Shown: positions 8,840 through 17,972, counted from the stretch's first letter. The stretch is 64,000 nt of DNA from Sphingomonas sp. PP-F2F-A104-K0414 (GCF_004340945.1 NZ_SLYD01000003.1:186001-250000); one strand, 5' to 3'. Program-made: numbers and translations. Notes: a model not told the origin generated them from the letters alone.

Positions 8840-10213
8840 TTAGAAACTCGCTTCGTCGTAGACCTTGGAGACGTCGCCGCCCCAGACGCCGTGATACTTT
8901 TCCAGCAGCACTTCGGCGGGCACCTTGCCGCTGCGGACGATCTCGCGCAGCGGGTCGAGGAAGCCCGTCTCGTTGTCGCCCGCCCGATTGAACCGCGCCC
9001 GCGCCGACAGGCCCGCACCGGCGATATCAAGCACTTGTCCCGCGATGTCACGTAGCTTGCCGCCACCCGCGATCGGAGCGTTCAGCCCCAGCTTCGGCAC
9101 CGCATCGCGCAACGCCTGGCGCTCGTCGATCGTCCAGTCCTTGACCAAGTCCCACGCCGCATCGAGCGCGCCCTGATCGTACAGCAGACCGACCCACAGC
9201 GCTGGCAGCGCGCAGATCCGGTTCCATGGGCCACCATCCGCACCGCGCATCTCGAGAAACGTCTTCAGCCGCACCTCGGGGAACGCGGTTGAGAGATGAT
9301 CGGTCCAGTCGTCGAGCGTCGGCTTCTCGCCCGGCAGCACCGACAATTCGCCCTTCAGGAAGTCGCGGAACGACAGCCCGGCGGCGTCGATATACTTGCC
9401 CTCGCGGTAGACGAAGTACATCGGCACATCGAGCGCGTACTCGGCGTACCGCTCATAGCCGAAGCCATCCTCGAACACGAACGGCAGCATGCCGGTGCGA
9501 TGCGGATCGGTGTCGGACCAGATATGGCTGCGATACGACAGCATGCCGTTGGGCTTGCCTTCGGTGAACGGCGAGTTCGCGAACAGCGCGGTCGCGAGCG
9601 GCTGGAGCGCCAGCCCGACGCGGAACTTCTTCACCATGTCCGCCTCGGATGCGTAGTCCAGATTCACCTGGATCGTGCAGGTCCGCAGCATCATGTCGAG
9701 GCCCATGCTGCCGACGCGCGGCATGTGCCGCAGCATGATCGCATAACGCCCCTTGGGCATCGTCGGCAGTTCGGCACGCGTCTTGTCCGGCCACATGCCG
9801 AGCCCGAGGAAGCCGATGCCGAGTTTCTCGCCTGCCGCCTTCACCTGTTCCAGGTGACGCCCGGTCTCGGCGCAGGTCTCGTGCAACGAATCGAGTGGCG
9901 CGCCCGAAAGTTCGAACTGGCCTGCGGGCTCCAGGCTGATGCTGCCGTCCGGACCCGACATCGCGATGGCGTTTCCACCCTCCATGACCGGCTTCCAGCC
10001 ATATTGCTCCAGCTCGCCGAGCAGCGCGCGGATGCCGCTCGGCTCGTCGTACGACGGCGCATGATGATCGCCGTTCGCATAGACGAACTTCTCGTGCTCG
10101 GTGCCGATCCGCCACGCGTCCTTCGGCTTTTCGCCGCCCGCGAAGCTGGCGATCAACTGGTCGCGCGACTCGATCGTCGGGCTGGTCTTTTTCGGAGCGG
10201 GAATCGTCGTCAT
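8840..10213 (-). CDS. gshA: Glutamate-cysteine ligase (plant/alphaproteobacterial type)
   Basis: Catalyses ATP-dependent formation of gamma-glutamylcysteine, the first step of glutathione synthesis. The 457 aa match the plant-like class II ligase of alphaproteobacteria rather than the E. coli type. Visible segments are WRIGTEHEKFVY (glutamate site), SISLEPAGQFELSGAPLDSL, RHMPRVGSMGLDMMLRTCT and FLEMRGADGGPWNRI. The gene lies 78 nt downstream of rsmE on the same strand, a pairing seen in related genomes, so a shared transcript is likely. It converges on the ICMT-like gene. Confidence 0.95.
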   Translation of the reverse strand: MTTIPAPKKTSPTIESRDQLIASFAGGEKPKDAWRIGTEHEKFVYANGDHHAPSYDEPSGIRALLGELEQYGWKPVMEGGNAIAMSGPDGSISLEPAGQFELSGAPLDSLHETCAETGRHLEQVKAAGEKLGIGFLGLGMWPDKTRAELPTMPKGRYAIMLRHMPRVGSMGLDMMLRTCTIQVNLDYASEADMVKKFRVGLALQPLATALFANSPFTEGKPNGMLSYRSHIWSDTDPHRTGMLPFVFEDGFGYERYAEYALDVPMYFVYREGKYIDAAGLSFRDFLKGELSVLPGEKPTLDDWTDHLSTAFPEVRLKTFLEMRGADGGPWNRICALPALWVGLLYDQGALDAAWDLVKDWTIDERQALRDAVPKLGLNAPIAGGGKLRDIAGQVLDIAGAGLSARARFNRAGDNETGFLDPLREIVRSGKVPAEVLLEKYHGVWGGDVSKVYDEASF

Positions 10214-10291
10214 CGCCGCGCCTTACGCGCCGATGAACGAGGGTGCTAGAGGGGATTCGGACCAATCGGTAGGTATTGCGCCCCGGTCCCG

Positions 10292-11062
10292 TTATCCGTC
10301 CCCGCGGCCCGCCTCGTTGCCGCACCAGTCGCCCGCCGCCGCCATCCACAACGCGACCGCAGCGCCCGCCGCGGTTTCCGCTCGCAGGATGCGCGGCCCC
10401 AACCCGATTCCTACCGCTTGCGGATGCGCGCGGATTGCCTCGCGCTCGTCGGCATCGAAGCCGCCCTCAGGCCCGATCAGGATCGCCGCCGGGCCGGGCC
10501 GCGCGCGCATCGCCTCCAGAGCGGCCACGCCGCCGGTCTCGTCGGCGAAGAACAGCGCGCGGTCTTCAGGCCAGTCGCGGAGCAGTGCGGCAAGCTTCAC
10601 CGGCTCGGTCACCTCGGGCAGCGCGGTGCGCCCGCATTGCTCGGCCGCCTCGATCATCTGCGTCCGAAGCCGCTCGGTATTGGGTTTGTCGACGATCGTC
10701 CGCCGCGTGACGACGGGCTGCAGGCGCGCGACGCCCAATTCGCACGCCTTCTCCGCCATCCAGTCGACCCGGCCCTTCTTGAGAGGCGCGGCACAGAGCC
10801 ACAGGTCGGGCACGTCCTCGCGCGGTCGCAGCAATTCGGTGACGTCGAGCACGAGGTCGCGCTTGCCGACGCTCGACGCGACGCCGAGCCATTCGCCGGT
10901 CCGATCATCGAACAGCTTCACCGGATCGCCGATCTTCATCCGCATTACACCGACGAGATAATGCGCGGCGGGGCCGTCGATGTGGAGCGGGCCAGGCGCG
11001 AGGAGCCGATCGACGAAAAGGCGCGGCGTGGATTGCGGCGGCCAGGCGGGAGTTGCGGGCAT
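10292..11062 (-). CDS. rsmE: 16S rRNA (uracil(1498)-N(3))-methyltransferase RsmE
   Basis: SPOUT-class enzyme that methylates U1498 of 16S rRNA using SAM. The 256-aa protein has an N-terminal PUA-like part (PRLFVDRLLAPGPLHIDGPA) and the C-terminal trefoil-knot motifs ILIGPEGGFDADE and IGLGPRILRAETAAGAAV. The lysine-rich APLKKGRVDWMAEKACELGV segment is also typical. It starts at ATG 11062. It is the first gene of a probable rsmE-gshA transcript. A family B repeat lies immediately upstream. Confidence 0.95.
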   Translation of the reverse strand: MPATPAWPPQSTPRLFVDRLLAPGPLHIDGPAAHYLVGVMRMKIGDPVKLFDDRTGEWLGVASSVGKRDLVLDVTELLRPREDVPDLWLCAAPLKKGRVDWMAEKACELGVARLQPVVTRRTIVDKPNTERLRTQMIEAAEQCGRTALPEVTEPVKLAALLRDWPEDRALFFADETGGVAALEAMRARPGPAAILIGPEGGFDADEREAIRAHPQAVGIGLGPRILRAETAAGAAVALWMAAAGDWCGNEAGRGDG

Positions 11063-11079
11063 AACCCGCCTCTAGCAAA

Positions 11080-11268
11080 TCCTCCCCGGCACGGGGAGGG
11101 GAACCAGCGCAGCTGGTGGAGGGGGGCTTCCGCGAAAGTAACGGCGGCGTCCGGGGCGTTGACAGAAGCGGTACTTGCGAGGCTCTCCGCTACCAGCGGA
11201 ACGCTCGCGGTGATCCCCCTCCACCCTTCGCCAAGGCGAACGGTCCCCCTCCCCGTGCCGGGGAGGAT
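11080..11268. repeat. Composite inverted repeat, family B, copy 1
   Basis: The left arm is CCTCCCCGGCACGGGGAGGG then GGAACCAGCGCAGCTGGTGG and AGGGGG. The right arm is the inverse, ending in CCCCGTGCCGGGGAGGA. The centre is about 90 nt. It lies between the start of rsmE and a small membrane ORF. The second copy is inside the E2 gene at 62718-62894. Confidence 0.85.
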
Positions 11269-11298
11269 TTGAGGGCGCGCTTCTGCGGGAAGGGACGT

Positions 11299-11460
11299 TC
11301 AGCGTTTCCGCCGCGCCCACATCTTCCGCGCAACCACCCACGCAACAACCAAAACCACGACGCCAAGGAGCAACACGCCCGCAACCGCGCCGGCGACGCG
11401 GAAAATACCCCAGAACAACGCCTCGACGAAGCGGCCGACCGCGACCGAAAGGCCGATCAT
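11299..11460 (-). CDS. Small single-pass membrane protein (53 aa)
   Basis: ATG at 11460 opens a 53-residue frame starting MIGLSVAVGRFVEALFWGIF. A long hydrophobic stretch (about residues 22-43, GAVAGVLLLGVVVLVVAWVV) is followed by the basic tail ARKMWARRKR, the expected layout for an inner-membrane helix with a cytoplasmic C terminus. Function is unknown. It is divergent from ubiA, whose start is 83 nt away, and on the same strand as rsmE across a family B repeat. The length is short enough that chance cannot be excluded. Confidence 0.5.
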   Translation of the reverse strand: MIGLSVAVGRFVEALFWGIFRVAGAVAGVLLLGVVVLVVAWVVARKMWARRKR

Positions 11461-11543
11461 GCGAGAGGGTCCGAACGCGCCACTCCTTCGACCCTAGCCG
11501 GCAAAGGCTTGCGCGCCAAACCCCGTCTTCCTACGCCTCCGCC

Positions 11544-12485
11544 ATGCAGACCAAGCCGAGCCACGCGGAAATCGTCCCCGACAGCGAACACCGAGGACTG
11601 GTCGGCCGCCTCCCGCCAACCCTCCGCGGCATGGCGCTGCTCGCTCGCTTCGATCGCCCGATCGGCTGGTGGCTGCTGTTCTGGCCCGGCGCCTGGGGCG
11701 TCGCGCTCGCCGGTGGCGCGGTGGAACACTGGGATCTGCTCCTCTGGCTCCTCCTTGGTAGCATCGCGATGCGCGGCGCGGGCTGCGTGTTCAACGACAT
11801 TGTCGACCGCGACCTCGACGCGCAGGTCGCGCGTACCCGCGCCCGCCCGATCCCCAGCGGGCTCGTTTCGATCAAGCTCGCCTGGGTCTGGCTCGTCGCG
11901 CTGTGCCTGATCGGCTTTGTGATTCTCCTGCAACTCACCTTCTTCGCCGCGATCGTCGCGCTCGCGAGTCTCGCGCCGGTCGCCGCCTATCCGTTCATGA
12001 AGCGCATCACCTGGTGGCCGCAGGCGTGGCTCGGCATCGTCTTCTCCTGGGCGCTGCTGGTCGGCTGGAGCGACATCGCTGGCACCCTCGATACGCCGAT
12101 GTGGCTGCTCTACGCCGGTTCGATCTCGTGGGTGATCGGCTACGACACGATCTACGCGCTGCAGGACCGCGAGGACGACGCGATGATCGGCATCCGTTCG
12201 TCCGCGCTTCGCATGGGCAGCCACGTAAAGGCGGGCGTCGGCGTCTTCTACATCGCCGCCGTCGCTCTATGGGCCGCAGCTTTCTGGCAAGTCCGCCCCG
12301 ACCCGCTCGCGATTACCGCGCTCGTCCCCGTCGCGCTCCACCTCGCGTGGCAGGTCGTAACGCTCAAACCCGACACGCACGAAGGTGCCGGCACCGCCGC
12401 GCTCGCCCGCTTTCGCGCGAACCGTTTCGCCGGACTGTTCATGTTCCTCGCCTGCGTGGTTGTCGGCACGAGCCTGCATCCTTAA
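11544..12485 (+). CDS. ubiA: 4-hydroxybenzoate polyprenyltransferase UbiA
   Basis: Integral membrane prenyltransferase that attaches the polyprenyl chain to 4-hydroxybenzoate in ubiquinone synthesis. At 313 aa it has eight or nine hydrophobic helices. Both Asp-rich motifs that bind the prenyl diphosphate through Mg2+ are present: NDIVDRDLDAQVARTRARP, and YDTIYALQDREDDAMIGIR in the second half. It starts at 11544. It is followed after 9 nt by pmbA on the same strand, so the two are probably co-transcribed. Confidence 0.96.
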   Translation: MQTKPSHAEIVPDSEHRGLVGRLPPTLRGMALLARFDRPIGWWLLFWPGAWGVALAGGAVEHWDLLLWLLLGSIAMRGAGCVFNDIVDRDLDAQVARTRARPIPSGLVSIKLAWVWLVALCLIGFVILLQLTFFAAIVALASLAPVAAYPFMKRITWWPQAWLGIVFSWALLVGWSDIAGTLDTPMWLLYAGSISWVIGYDTIYALQDREDDAMIGIRSSALRMGSHVKAGVGVFYIAAVALWAAAFWQVRPDPLAITALVPVALHLAWQVVTLKPDTHEGAGTAALARFRANRFAGLFMFLACVVVGTSLHP

Positions 12486-12494
12486 GTCGCTGAT

Positions 12495-13841
12495 ATGCTG
12501 ACCCCAGACCAAGCCCGCGACCGCGCCCACGACATCGTCCAGCGCGCGAGGGCGGCGGGCGCCGACGCCGCCGATGCGGTCTTCGCCGCCGACGCCGCGC
12601 TCGACGTGTCGATCCGCCTCGGCAAGCTGGAGGATATCGGCCGCTCCGAAAGCGAGGATCTGGGCCTGCGCGTGTTCGTCGGCCAGCGTTCCGCCAGCGT
12701 TTCCACCTCCGACCTGTCGACCGCAGCGATGGACGCGTTGGTCGAACGCGCGGTGGCGATGGCGCGCGAAGCCCCCGAGGACCCATGGGCCGGCCTTGCC
12801 CCCGCAGACCGCCTCCTCCACGGCATCACCCCGATGCTCGGCCTCGACGACGGCGGCGAAGTCAGCCCCGAGCAACTCCGCGACGCCGCACTCGAAGCCG
12901 AAGACGCCGCCCGCGCCGTCCCCGGCGTCTCGAACAGCGAAGGCGGCGGCGCCAGCGCCTCGCGCAGCGTCTGGGCATTAGCCACTAGCCACGGGTTCGC
13001 GGGCGCCTATGCGGCGACAGGCTACGGCGTGTCGGCCAGCGTGCTTGCGGGTGAAGGCGGCAACATGCAGCGCGACTACGCGCACAGCAGTGCCCGCCTC
13101 CGCGCACACCTCGAATCGCCCGAAGCGATCGGTCGCCGCGCTGGCGAACAAGCCGTCGCGCGGCTCAACCCCGGCCGTCTCGTCAGCGGCCCCACCACGA
13201 TCGTCTACGACCGCCGCGTCGGCGGATCGCTGGTCGGCCACATGCTCGGCGCGATCTCCGGCCAGGCGATCACGCGGAAAACCAGCTTCCTGCTCGATTC
13301 GCTCGGCAGCCAGGTGTTCGCGCACGGCATCACCATCCGCGACGATCCGCACCGTCCGCACGGCCTGCGCTCGCGCCCGTTCGACGGCGAAGGCCTGCCC
13401 GTCTCGCCGAGCGACATCATCGAGGACGGCATGCTCGAACGCTGGCTGCTCGACTCCGCCTCGGCACGCCAGCTCGGCCTCGAACCGACCGGCCACGCCG
13501 CGCGCGGTGTCGGTGGCGGGCCCGGCGTATCGACGAGCAACGTCTTCATGGAGCCGGGCCATGTGCCGCTCGAAACGCTGATCGCCGACATCGAATCGGG
13601 CGTTTACGTCACCGAACTCATGGGCGGCGGCGCGAACGGCGTGACCGGCGATTACAGCCGTGGCGCCGCCGGCTTCCGCATCGAGAACGGCCAGATCACC
13701 ACGCCGGTCGCGGAGTTCACGATCGCCGGCAACGTGAAGGACATGTTCCTCGCAATGACGCCCGCCAACGATCTCGAATTCCGTTACGGCGTCAACGTGC
13801 CGACCCTCCGCGTGGAGGGCATGACGGTGGCGAGTGGCTGA
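12495..13841 (+). CDS. pmbA: Metalloprotease-related protein PmbA (TldE family)
   Basis: Member of the TldD/PmbA (TldE) family, which works with TldD to degrade or process peptides such as microcin B17 precursor and CcdA. The 448-aa length fits. Diagnostic segments are GLRVFVGQRSASVSTSDLS near residue 55, ALVERAVAMAREAPEDPWAG, RDYAHSSAR, and the C-terminal block MGGGANGVTGDYSRGAAGF followed by IENGQITTPVAEFTIAGNVK. PmbA lacks the HExxxH zinc motif found in TldD, and none is seen here. The last 8 bases overlap the start of the phosphatase gene, indicating translational coupling. Confidence 0.94.
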   Translation: MLTPDQARDRAHDIVQRARAAGADAADAVFAADAALDVSIRLGKLEDIGRSESEDLGLRVFVGQRSASVSTSDLSTAAMDALVERAVAMAREAPEDPWAGLAPADRLLHGITPMLGLDDGGEVSPEQLRDAALEAEDAARAVPGVSNSEGGGASASRSVWALATSHGFAGAYAATGYGVSASVLAGEGGNMQRDYAHSSARLRAHLESPEAIGRRAGEQAVARLNPGRLVSGPTTIVYDRRVGGSLVGHMLGAISGQAITRKTSFLLDSLGSQVFAHGITIRDDPHRPHGLRSRPFDGEGLPVSPSDIIEDGMLERWLLDSASARQLGLEPTGHAARGVGGGPGVSTSNVFMEPGHVPLETLIADIESGVYVTELMGGGANGVTGDYSRGAAGFRIENGQITTPVAEFTIAGNVKDMFLAMTPANDLEFRYGVNVPTLRVEGMTVASG

Positions 13842-14652
13842 CCGGCGCCGCCGCGGGCCGGAACGGTCGCCCGAATGGCTGCGCGCGATGGCCGACGCCG
13901 TCGCGACGATCGCCATGGAGGCCGGCGCGATGGCGCACGACCGCTTCGACACCGATTTCCAGCGCTGGGAAAAGACCCCCGGCAGCCCGGTCTGCGAACT
14001 CGACATCGCGATCGACCGCATGCTCAAGGCGCGGCTGTCGACGCTGCTCCCCGAAGCCGGCTGGCTGTCCGAGGAAACCGCCGACAACGCCGACCGCCTC
14101 GCGCACGACCTGCTCTGGGTGGTCGACCCGATCGACGGAACGCGAGACTATATCCGCGCCAGGCCCGGCTGGTGCGTCTCGATCGCGCTGGTCGACCGCG
14201 GCAAGCCGGTGATCGGCATCCTCGAAGCGCCGTCCCGCGACGAACGCTGGCATGCGGTCGCAGGGCAGGGCGCCACCCGCAACGGCGTGCCGCTAAAGGC
14301 CGGCAATCGCACCGACTTCCCCGGCAGCCGCACGCCCGTAGACGCCCTCCCCAAAGCCGACCGCGACCTCATCATGGTCCACAAACCCAACTCGATCGCC
14401 CTACGCATAGCAATGGTAGCCGCCGACGAAGCCGACCTCGTCGCCACCCTCCGCTGGGGCAACGAATGGGACATCGCCGCCGCGGTCCTGGTCGCGAGCG
14501 AGGCCGGCGCGGTAGTTAGCGATGCATTGGGTGCGCCGCTGGTATTCAACAAACCTCGCCCGCAGGCGTTTGGTGTGCTGACGTCGACCCCCGGCATTCA
14601 TCCCGCTGCGGTCGCGCGCCTGGCGGACCGGGCTCGCGCGATCGGCGGTTGA
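13834..14652 (+). CDS. Inositol-monophosphatase family phosphatase (CysQ-like)
   Basis: A 272-aa Mg2+-dependent phosphatase. The metal-binding motif reads WVVDPIDGTRDYI at about residues 95-107 and the first-shell Glu is in LSEETADNADR. The C-terminal motif is EWDIAAAVLVASEAGAVVSD. In alphaproteobacteria this gene is usually annotated as 3'(2'),5'-bisphosphate nucleotidase (CysQ) or as inositol monophosphatase; sequence reading alone does not decide which. The start is GTG at 13834, inside the pmbA stop region (GTGGCTGA overlap), so translation is coupled to pmbA. Confidence 0.88.
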   Translation: MADRRRRGPERSPEWLRAMADAVATIAMEAGAMAHDRFDTDFQRWEKTPGSPVCELDIAIDRMLKARLSTLLPEAGWLSEETADNADRLAHDLLWVVDPIDGTRDYIRARPGWCVSIALVDRGKPVIGILEAPSRDERWHAVAGQGATRNGVPLKAGNRTDFPGSRTPVDALPKADRDLIMVHKPNSIALRIAMVAADEADLVATLRWGNEWDIAAAVLVASEAGAVVSDALGAPLVFNKPRPQAFGVLTSTPGIHPAAVARLADRARAIGG

Positions 14653-14661
14653 TCGACTCGG

Positions 14662-15795
14662 TCAGCGGCTTGCCGTCATCGTTTTATCCGGCTGGGTCAG
14701 GTCGAGCACCTCCAACTCGGAGGGGCCGCTCCGCCGACGGATATTACTGTCGACGGGCGTTTGATACGTACCGCGCAGCGAGAACCGCTCGATCCGGTAG
14801 ACGCCGTGACTGCCTGCCGCGGCGAGTGTGCCGGTGTAGCGGCGTTCGGATACCTGCTTGAGCAGATACCCAGCCCATCCAGTCGATCGCGATCCGCGGA
14901 GGATCTCGGCGTCGTCGGTCTTGCCGTCGGGCTTGATCCAGAACCCGATATCGACCCACTGAATTGGGTTTAGGTCGGACGATCTGGGCGGCACCGGATT
15001 GAGGAAGTCGAATTTGGCGGCTGCGTCCCTTGCTGCTGCCTGTGCCGTCGGCTCGTACGGCGGCCCCCAGATCAATACCGGGCGGGTCGCAGTATCGTGG
15101 CCGATCTCGCGGACCAGGCGGTCGACCTGGTCGTCATCGGCCCGCTGCGCCGCGATCCGCAAGCGGACCACCTGCAACACCGATCGGAGCGCGGGATCGG
15201 CGGCGGCGGACCTTGCCTCCGCTTCCGCTAGTAGCCGTGCCGCGCCCGCGGGATCGTTGCGCGCATTAGCAAGGCCGACTCGCCGCAGCGTCGCCAGCAT
15301 CGCCAGCGTCGCATTGCCATCCGCCATCGCTTGGCGCTCGACTGCCCGGTACGAACTCTCGGCCGCGCGTCCGTTGCCGAGTGACACCCACATATCGCCG
15401 GTGGCGAATGCCGCGGCCATCACCGCTGGGTCGTTCGCCGGCAAGTTCTCGCGCAAGGTCCGGACCTGCCCGGCAACGGCCCTTTTGAACACGTCCATCT
15501 CGCCATCGTGCAGCGAGACCGTCGCATAGGCCTCGTACAGCGCGGCGACCGGTTTCGGATCGGTCGCGGCATTCTGTTTGTTGCGGGCAACCGCCGCGGC
15601 CAGCGTCTTTCGCGCCTGCTGATACGCGCCTTGGCGGAATTGCTGCTCGGCATACGCGATTGAAACTTGCGCATCGCGTAGGGGCGGACAAGTCTGCTCG
15701 ACGCAGGATTTGTACGCGGCTGCCAAACGCTTGCCGGACACGACGATATCTGGAGTGGCAGCTTGCATCGTCAACGCGAACAGCAACGCGATCAT
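14662..15795 (-). CDS. Secreted TPR-like protein with TonB-C-like domain
   Basis: Not a named family I can assign. The 377-aa protein begins with a short signal-like segment (MIALLFALTMQAATPD). Residues of about 40-230 are Ala-rich helical repeats resembling TPRs (AYAEQQFRQGAYQQARKTLA). About residues 275-330 resemble the C-terminal domain of TonB-type energy transducers (VDIGFWIKPDGKTDDAEILR and STGWAGYLLKQVSERRYTGT), a layout common in sphingomonad periplasmic proteins. It is convergent with the phosphatase gene, whose stop is 9 nt away. Role unknown, presumably periplasmic. Confidence 0.65.
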   Translation of the reverse strand: MIALLFALTMQAATPDIVVSGKRLAAAYKSCVEQTCPPLRDAQVSIAYAEQQFRQGAYQQARKTLAAAVARNKQNAATDPKPVAALYEAYATVSLHDGEMDVFKRAVAGQVRTLRENLPANDPAVMAAAFATGDMWVSLGNGRAAESSYRAVERQAMADGNATLAMLATLRRVGLANARNDPAGAARLLAEAEARSAAADPALRSVLQVVRLRIAAQRADDDQVDRLVREIGHDTATRPVLIWGPPYEPTAQAAARDAAAKFDFLNPVPPRSSDLNPIQWVDIGFWIKPDGKTDDAEILRGSRSTGWAGYLLKQVSERRYTGTLAAAGSHGVYRIERFSLRGTYQTPVDSNIRRRSGPSELEVLDLTQPDKTMTASR

Positions 15796-15875
15796 GATTT
15801 AGTCCTCCGATACTCGTCGGTAGTTTGCCCCATTATACAAGCGCGCAAAAGCAGGATATGATCCGTTTCCGATGT

Positions 15876-16043
15876 CTAGCGCGCGTTCTTGCCCTTCGTC
15901 CGGCTGGTCAGGTGGAACTGTAGGCACCGGTCGCACCGATACACTCTGAGCGGCACGCGGCCGGTCTGCGCTACCACCAGCGCGTCGGCTTCGGAGACGA
16001 AGCGCGCTTTTCGGCGGCAGACGCTGAGGCGGGTGCGCTTCAC
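15876..16043 (-). CDS. Small basic CxxC protein (55 aa)
   Basis: The GTG at 16043, 4 nt after the xpaC-like stop, opens a 55-residue frame beginning KRTRLSVCRRKARFVSEADA. Four cysteines occur as C8 and then a YRCDRCLQFHLTSRTKGK knuckle, followed by a basic tail, so a zinc-ribbon-like fold is likely. The ribosome site AAGGAC lies at the end of the upstream gene. It is the third gene of the telA-xpaC operon by spacing. Function unknown. Nucleic-acid binding is a guess from charge and the CxxC. Confidence 0.6.
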   Translation of the reverse strand: MKRTRLSVCRRKARFVSEADALVVAQTGRVPLRVYRCDRCLQFHLTSRTKGKNAR

Positions 16044-16047
16044 TCTC

Positions 16048-16755
16048 TCAGTCCTTGTACTTCATCTCCAGGAAGCGGCCGCGGGTTGAGAGGTTGTCGA
16101 GGTCGCTTTGGGCAAGGCGCGCGGTCATCTCGCCGATCTCCTGTTCGATCAGCTTCAGCCCGTCGACCAACTCGGCGTCGGGTGAGCGACCGTTGCGCGG
16201 GGTGGTGCGGAGCGACGCTGGCACCTTCTCGTAATCCTTGACGAAGGCAGGGAGCTGTTCACCGATCAGTTTGCGCACGTCGACCGCTTCCTGCGTGTTC
16301 GCATCCAGCGTCGCGAGTTGCGGGGTCAGCGTTTCGAGGCGCAGACCGATCCGGTCGACCAAAGTCATCGCCGGTGCGGGGAGGGCGGGGCGTTGCGCTT
16401 CCAGCCAGCGCTCGGTCTGCGCGGGGAGGGCACGGATGTCGACCGCCGCGAGCCGCTCGGGCGTCGGCGCGCGTTCCGCCGGCCAGACCGCGAACAGCAC
16501 CGTGGCCGCGACCAGCAGCGCCATGACCAGCATCGCGCCGCCGATCCCGAGCGGTACGATCCAGCCGATCACCATCGCCGCGATCAGGATCGACACGTCG
16601 GCGACCGCGATCCGGGTCAGCCGCTTGCCGATCGCCTGCGTCTGCCGTGCCCGCCCTCGCGATGGCGAGCGTGCGATGACGGCGCCCGTCCGGTCGTCGG
16701 AAATGCGCGACCAGGAGGCGCGGGCGCTGGCGATGGCGTCGTCGACTTCGCTCAC
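16048..16755 (-). CDS. XpaC-like (5-bromo-4-chloroindolyl phosphate hydrolysis family) protein
   Basis: A 235-aa protein with a basic N terminus, two adjacent hydrophobic helices at about residues 50-90 (VSILIAAMVIGWIVPLGIGG and MLVMALLVAATVLFAVW), and a helical, coiled-coil-like C-terminal half ending LSTRGRFLEMKYKD. The architecture and its position 5 nt after telA match the XpaC partner of TelA proteins. In Bacillus, xpaC sits next to a telA homologue (yceH/yaaN type). The assignment rests partly on this context. The biochemical role of XpaC is not established. Confidence 0.65.
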   Translation of the reverse strand: MSEVDDAIASARASWSRISDDRTGAVIARSPSRGRARQTQAIGKRLTRIAVADVSILIAAMVIGWIVPLGIGGAMLVMALLVAATVLFAVWPAERAPTPERLAAVDIRALPAQTERWLEAQRPALPAPAMTLVDRIGLRLETLTPQLATLDANTQEAVDVRKLIGEQLPAFVKDYEKVPASLRTTPRNGRSPDAELVDGLKLIEQEIGEMTARLAQSDLDNLSTRGRFLEMKYKD

Positions 16756-16760
16756 GAGGG

Positions 16761-17972
16761 TTACATCGCCTCCAGCTTGAACGGGCTGGCGGACGGTCCG
16801 CCGAGTTGGCCCTGCGTCGCGCCTTCAGCCCGCGCGATATACCCACGGGACTTGTCGACCTCGTTCGACAGCGCACCGACCGTGACCTTCATCGAATCGA
16901 GCGCCTTCAGCTTGAACACGTCGATCGCGTCCATCGTGTCGTAGATGTTCTGGAATGCGCGTTGCAGCGTCTCCAGCGGGATCGTCGCTGACGCCGCCTG
17001 TTCGTGGATCTGCGCGGTCTGCGATTTGAGCAGCTTGCCGGTCGAATCGATGATGTTCGCGGTCGTCGTGTTGAGCGCGGTGATCTGCTCCAGCACCAGC
17101 TTCTGGTTGGTCAGCGCCTGCGCCACCGTCACCGCGGTCCGCAGCGCCGAGACGGTCGTGGTCGAGGCGCGATCGACGCCCTTCACCAGCTCGACATTGT
17201 TCTTCTTGACCAGGTCGAGCGCGAGATAGCCCTGCACGGTTACCGCCATCTGCGTCAGCAAATCCTGCGTGCGCTGGCGCGTGTAGAACAGCGCGGTCTC
17301 GCGGATTGCCTTCGCCTTGGCGGGATCGGTATGGTCGAGATCGTTCGCGACGTCCTCCAGCTTGGCGTCCATCGTCTTCGACAGGTGGATCATCTGCTCG
17401 AGCCGACCCATCGCCGCCCACAAATTCGCGCGCTCGGTATCGATCGCGGCATTGTCCATCAGCAGCTCGTCCTTGCCGGAGCCGAGGCTCTTCAGGATCT
17501 GCGCGATGTGCGTCTGCGACGACTTATAGCCGTCGAAATAATTGCGCATCTTGCCACCGAACGGGATGATCCCGAACAGCTTCTGCGGCGCGGTCAGGTT
17601 GCCCTTCTTGCCGGGATCGAGATCCTCGACGACGCGGCGCAGCTCGGCGAGATCCTTGCCGACGCCGGTCTCCTGATCCATCGCCTTGACCGGGCGATCG
17701 AGGAAGCGGTTCGACTGGCCGGCGGCTTCGCGGATTTCCTTCGCGCCCATCGCGGTGATCGCATCGACGCGCTTGCCGAATTCGGGCGAATTGACGTCCT
17801 GCGCGACGAGATCGGTGACGAAGCCCGACACGCGCTCCTCCAGCTGCGACTTCACGCCGGCATCGACGGGCACCAGCCCGGACGCCTTCGCGGCGGCAAC
17901 GGTCGGCACCGGATCGGGCGGGGTCAGCACCAGGCCCGGCTCTTCCGTCAGCGTGTTCGGGGTCGTCGCCAT
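16761..17972 (-). CDS. telA: TelA family toxic anion resistance protein
   Basis: A 403-aa member of the TelA/KlaA family, linked to tellurite and other toxic anion resistance, though the mechanism is unclear. Visible family segments are GFVTDLVAQDVNSPEFG, KLFGIIPFGGKMRNYFDGY, HLSKTMDAKLEDVAND, LFYTRQRTQDLLTQMAVTVQ and VQGYLALDLVKKNNVELVKG. It is mostly helical with no signal peptide. The frame is open to 18047, but ATG 17972 has a ribosome site (GGAGAC) about 7 nt upstream. It is the first gene of a tight operon with the XpaC-like and CxxC proteins. It is divergent from the MDR oxidoreductase. Confidence 0.9.
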   Translation of the reverse strand: MATTPNTLTEEPGLVLTPPDPVPTVAAAKASGLVPVDAGVKSQLEERVSGFVTDLVAQDVNSPEFGKRVDAITAMGAKEIREAAGQSNRFLDRPVKAMDQETGVGKDLAELRRVVEDLDPGKKGNLTAPQKLFGIIPFGGKMRNYFDGYKSSQTHIAQILKSLGSGKDELLMDNAAIDTERANLWAAMGRLEQMIHLSKTMDAKLEDVANDLDHTDPAKAKAIRETALFYTRQRTQDLLTQMAVTVQGYLALDLVKKNNVELVKGVDRASTTTVSALRTAVTVAQALTNQKLVLEQITALNTTTANIIDSTGKLLKSQTAQIHEQAASATIPLETLQRAFQNIYDTMDAIDVFKLKALDSMKVTVGALSNEVDKSRGYIARAEGATQGQLGGPSASPFKLEAM

